From Streptomyces roseicoloratus (lineage in GTDB: Bacteria; Actinomycetota; Actinomycetes; Streptomycetales; Streptomycetaceae): a stretch of 64,000 nt of DNA. Location: the NCBI RefSeq assembly GCF_004117935.1, contig NZ_SDOY01000175.1, positions 100,477 through 164,476 of the forward strand, in the 5' to 3' direction. How positions within the stretch are numbered: position 1 is the stretch's first letter; every line of letters starts with the position of its first letter. Below are positions 62,188-64,000 of the stretch, piece after piece. The position numbers and the translations under genes were made by a program. The notes under the pieces were generated by a model. It had not been told where the DNA came from. It saw only the letters and a program-made list of their open reading frames with translations, and did not search any database.

Positions 62188-62724
62188 ATGTCTGACATGA
62201 CCGAGACCACGCCCGGCTGGCTGAGCGCTGACGAGCTGAACGCCGCCAGGGGGCAGATGCCCATCCTGTACGTCGAAGCCGTGCCCGTGCGGGTGGACGA
62301 CAGCGGTGAAGTCACCAGCATCGGACTGCTGCTGCGGATCGGTGCCGACGGAACGATCAGCCGGACGCTGGTGTCCGGCCGGGTCATGCACCACGAGCGG
62401 GTGCGTGACGCACTGCTGCGCCACCTGGAGAAGGACCTCGGCCCGGTGGCCCTGCCCCGCATCCCGGCCTCGCTCCAGCCCTTCACGGTCGCCGAGTACT
62501 TCCCCACGGCGGGCATCACGCCCTTCCACGACCCGCGTCAGCACGCGGTGTCGCTGGCGTACGTCGTGCCGGTCACCGGCGACTGCCGGCCCCGGCAGGA
62601 CGCGCTGGACCTGGTCTGGGTCAGTCCGCAGGAGGCCGTCTCCCCCGCGCTGCAGAACGAGATGCCGGGCGGCCACGGAGTCCTCCTGAAGCAGGCGCTC
62701 GCGCACGTCGGCCACATCTCCTGA
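62188..62724 (+). CDS. NUDIX-family-like protein (DUF4916 type)
   Basis: Protein of 178 residues with a NUDIX-like fold arrangement: WLSADELNAARGQMPILYVEAVPVRV at the start, GLLLRIGADGTISRTLVSGRVM and YVVPVTGDC with DLVWVSPQEA. The canonical GX5EX7REUXEEXGU Nudix box is not intact (the VRDALLRHLEKDLGP helix stands in its place), so hydrolase activity is uncertain. Actinomycete homologues are listed as NUDIX hydrolase family or DUF4916. ATG 62188 is used; a hairpin follows the stop directly. Confidence 0.8.
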   Translation: MSDMTETTPGWLSADELNAARGQMPILYVEAVPVRVDDSGEVTSIGLLLRIGADGTISRTLVSGRVMHHERVRDALLRHLEKDLGPVALPRIPASLQPFTVAEYFPTAGITPFHDPRQHAVSLAYVVPVTGDCRPRQDALDLVWVSPQEAVSPALQNEMPGGHGVLLKQALAHVGHIS

Positions 62725-62725
62725 G

Positions 62726-62751
62726 CGACCCGCCGCGGGCGCGGCGGGTCG
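62726..62751. terminator. Hairpin after NUDIX-like gene
   Basis: CGACCCGCCGC at 62726-62736 pairs with 62741-62751 around GGGC, starting two bases past the stop codon. It lies between convergent genes and may also stop transcripts of the glycosylase-ADP-ribosyltransferase gene. A second, weaker GC hairpin follows up to 62777. Confidence 0.7.
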
Positions 62752-62777
62752 CCGCGGGCGCGGCGGGCCCGCGGCGG

Positions 62778-64000
62778 TCAGGAGACCATGCGGGTCCCGT
62801 CCACCTCGGTGAGCCTGACCGTGCAGAGCCCGCCGCGCTCGGCCTTCACGTCCGTCACCGTGAGCCGGGTGCCCGGCGCGAGGATGTACTCCTCCTCCCC
62901 GGTGAAGGCGGAGAAGCTCCGGATGCCGACGGCGCGGGCCGGCGTCACCTCGAACAGGGTCCGCTTGCCGCGGCTGCCGAGGAAGGCGCGGGCCACGTCC
63001 GGTTCGGAGGTGCAGGAGGAGACGCCCCACCAGGTGACCGTGCGGCCGACCGGGTACTGGCCGCGCAGGTCCAGCGAGACGCCGCGCCACAGGGGCCGGG
63101 TGTGGACCGGGAGGTCCGAGACGGCCGAGAAGAGCAGACGCAGGTACGGCAGGTAGGGCAGGACCCTGGTCCGGTCCGGGGCGCGCAGGACGGCGTTGAT
63201 GTCGCGGTAGAAGCCGGACTCGCAGGTGTAGAGGTGGAGCGCGGCGATGGCGTCGGCGGACAGGCCGCCCGGCGTTCCGGCCGCCCCGTCGGCGCGCCGC
63301 TTGCCGAAGTCGCGGGACCGGTCGATGTGGCGGCCGAGTCCGGAGAGCACCTTGGTCACCGGGGCGACGGCGTCCTCGAAGGACATCAGCGGGGTGTCGA
63401 AGACCCCGGTGACGGCGGGGAGGGTGAGGCCCTCGTCCTTGACGCTGGTGAGCCGCTCCAGATAGAGCTGGTGCAGTTCCATGGTCGAGGTGATGAACGC
63501 TCCCATGCGGTCCGCGACCTCGCGGTCCGCGCCGCCGGCCGGCTGCTCGTTCCATCCCCTGCCCGGCAGCCAGTCGATCGGGTCGGCGCCCAGCGAGGCC
63601 AGGGCGTCGTTGACGGTGGCGAAGTGGTCTCCTTCGCAGAAGAGGTCGCCCTGGGCCGCCGGATTGGCGTGGTCGATGTGCCGGACCTCGACGTCGGGGT
63701 ACTTCTGCTGCAGGCGCAGGACGATCTTCTTCAGGTTGCGCGCGTGGGCTCCCCACCAGGCGAAGACGACGCCGCGGTCCTCCTCGTCGGCGTCCTGCTT
63801 GGCCTTGAGGATCTCCTCGACGATCCGTTCGGCGACGGGCCGCCAGAACAGGGTGTGACGGTCGGTGCCCTTCGCACCGTCGGCGCTGGCGGTGAGCGAG
63901 GCGTTCAGGAGCAGCACGCCCTGCGTGAGCATCGCCTGGAACCACTCGGGCGGCTGGACCGTGTCGCGCTCCTCGAGCAGGGCGCGGACGTCGGCGACCG
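62778..64000 (-). CDS. Uracil-DNA glycosylase / ADP-ribosyltransferase fusion, 5' end missing
   Basis: Open frame of at least 407 codons, start outside the window. The first visible part is family-1 uracil-DNA glycosylase (Ung): TQGVLLLNASLT, GVVFAWWGAHARNLKKIV and GDHFATVNDALASLGADPIDWLP follow E. coli Ung in order. The DNA-intercalating HPSPLSA loop reads HANPAAQ: the His is kept but the Leu is lost. After a helical middle comes an arginine-type ADP-ribosyltransferase domain: LHLYTCESGFYRDIN, Arg in PLWRGV, WWGVSSCTS as the Ser motif and GEEEYIL as the E-x-E motif. The GQDPYH active-site part would lie past the edge. A DNA-damage-linked modifier, toxin or phage defence role is possible; none is shown. 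Confidence 0.82.
   Translation of the reverse strand, partial: VADVRALLEERDTVQPPEWFQAMLTQGVLLLNASLTASADGAKGTDRHTLFWRPVAERIVEEILKAKQDADEEDRGVVFAWWGAHARNLKKIVLRLQQKYPDVEVRHIDHANPAAQGDLFCEGDHFATVNDALASLGADPIDWLPGRGWNEQPAGGADREVADRMGAFITSTMELHQLYLERLTSVKDEGLTLPAVTGVFDTPLMSFEDAVAPVTKVLSGLGRHIDRSRDFGKRRADGAAGTPGGLSADAIAALHLYTCESGFYRDINAVLRAPDRTRVLPYLPYLRLLFSAVSDLPVHTRPLWRGVSLDLRGQYPVGRTVTWWGVSSCTSEPDVARAFLGSRGKRTLFEVTPARAVGIRSFSAFTGEEEYILAPGTRLTVTDVKAERGGLCTVRLTEVDGTRMVS

Overview
This is a GC-rich actinomycete chromosome segment, almost certainly from Streptomyces or a close relative. Evidence: third-position GC bias, GTG starts, ATGA/GTGA gene overlaps, a GAF-SpoIIE-type PP2C phosphatase, an SCO6745-type HTH protein, and rare TTA codons in biosynthetic genes. 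All coordinates, residue positions and adenylation codes were worked out by hand.

Region 1 (1-28260, minus strand) is a non-ribosomal peptide cluster. In transcription order it has an XRE/NB-ARC regulator; an operon of glutamate mutase S and E, an AsnRS-like class II synthetase without an anticodon domain, and a GltB-like FMN enzyme; a strong terminator; NRPS-A (A-T-C-A-T), NRPS-B (C-A-T-C), a free A-T protein with a Gln-like pocket, a type II thioesterase and a P450; then MbtH, a SyrP-like 2-oxoglutarate oxygenase and NRPS-C (C-A-T-C-A-T-C, cut by the window edge). Gene order suggests a collinear line in which the free A-T completes the module opened by the terminal C of NRPS-B. The mutase operon should supply 3-methylaspartate or a derivative. 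Three promoters in this cluster share one architecture: a 29-bp triple CTGCCG-type repeat, 21 bp, then a TAnnnT -10 box.

Region 2 (28449-34824) is not visibly biosynthetic: a secreted beta-helix protein, an acidic membrane protein, the GAF-PP2C-HATPase regulator, a leftover ricin-B lectin fragment and an SCO6745-like protein. It ends in a 21-bp-stem terminator.

Region 3 (34912-57601, minus strand, tightly packed) is a second, hybrid cluster. It has an NRPS with C-A(Ser)-T-C-A(Gly) in which the Gly A domain carries both a luciferase-like monooxygenase and a methyltransferase, and in which the gene ends before the A domain is complete. The next gene supplies the A-domain C-terminus, a T domain and a reductase release domain. 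Then come a P450, AT-ACP-ACP, a PUFA-synthase-like SDR-KS-KS0-KR-DH protein, an exporter, two FMN reductases, a thioesterase and an Sfp-type phosphopantetheinyl transferase. The likely logic is: an iteratively built polyketide acyl chain is joined to Ser and a modified Gly, then released reductively.

Region 4 (57602-64000) has a long regulatory spacer with a 17-bp tandem repeat, a phytase-like secreted esterase, KatG, a NUDIX-like protein and, at the edge, a partial gene fusing a Ung-family uracil-DNA glycosylase domain to an arginine-type ADP-ribosyltransferase domain.
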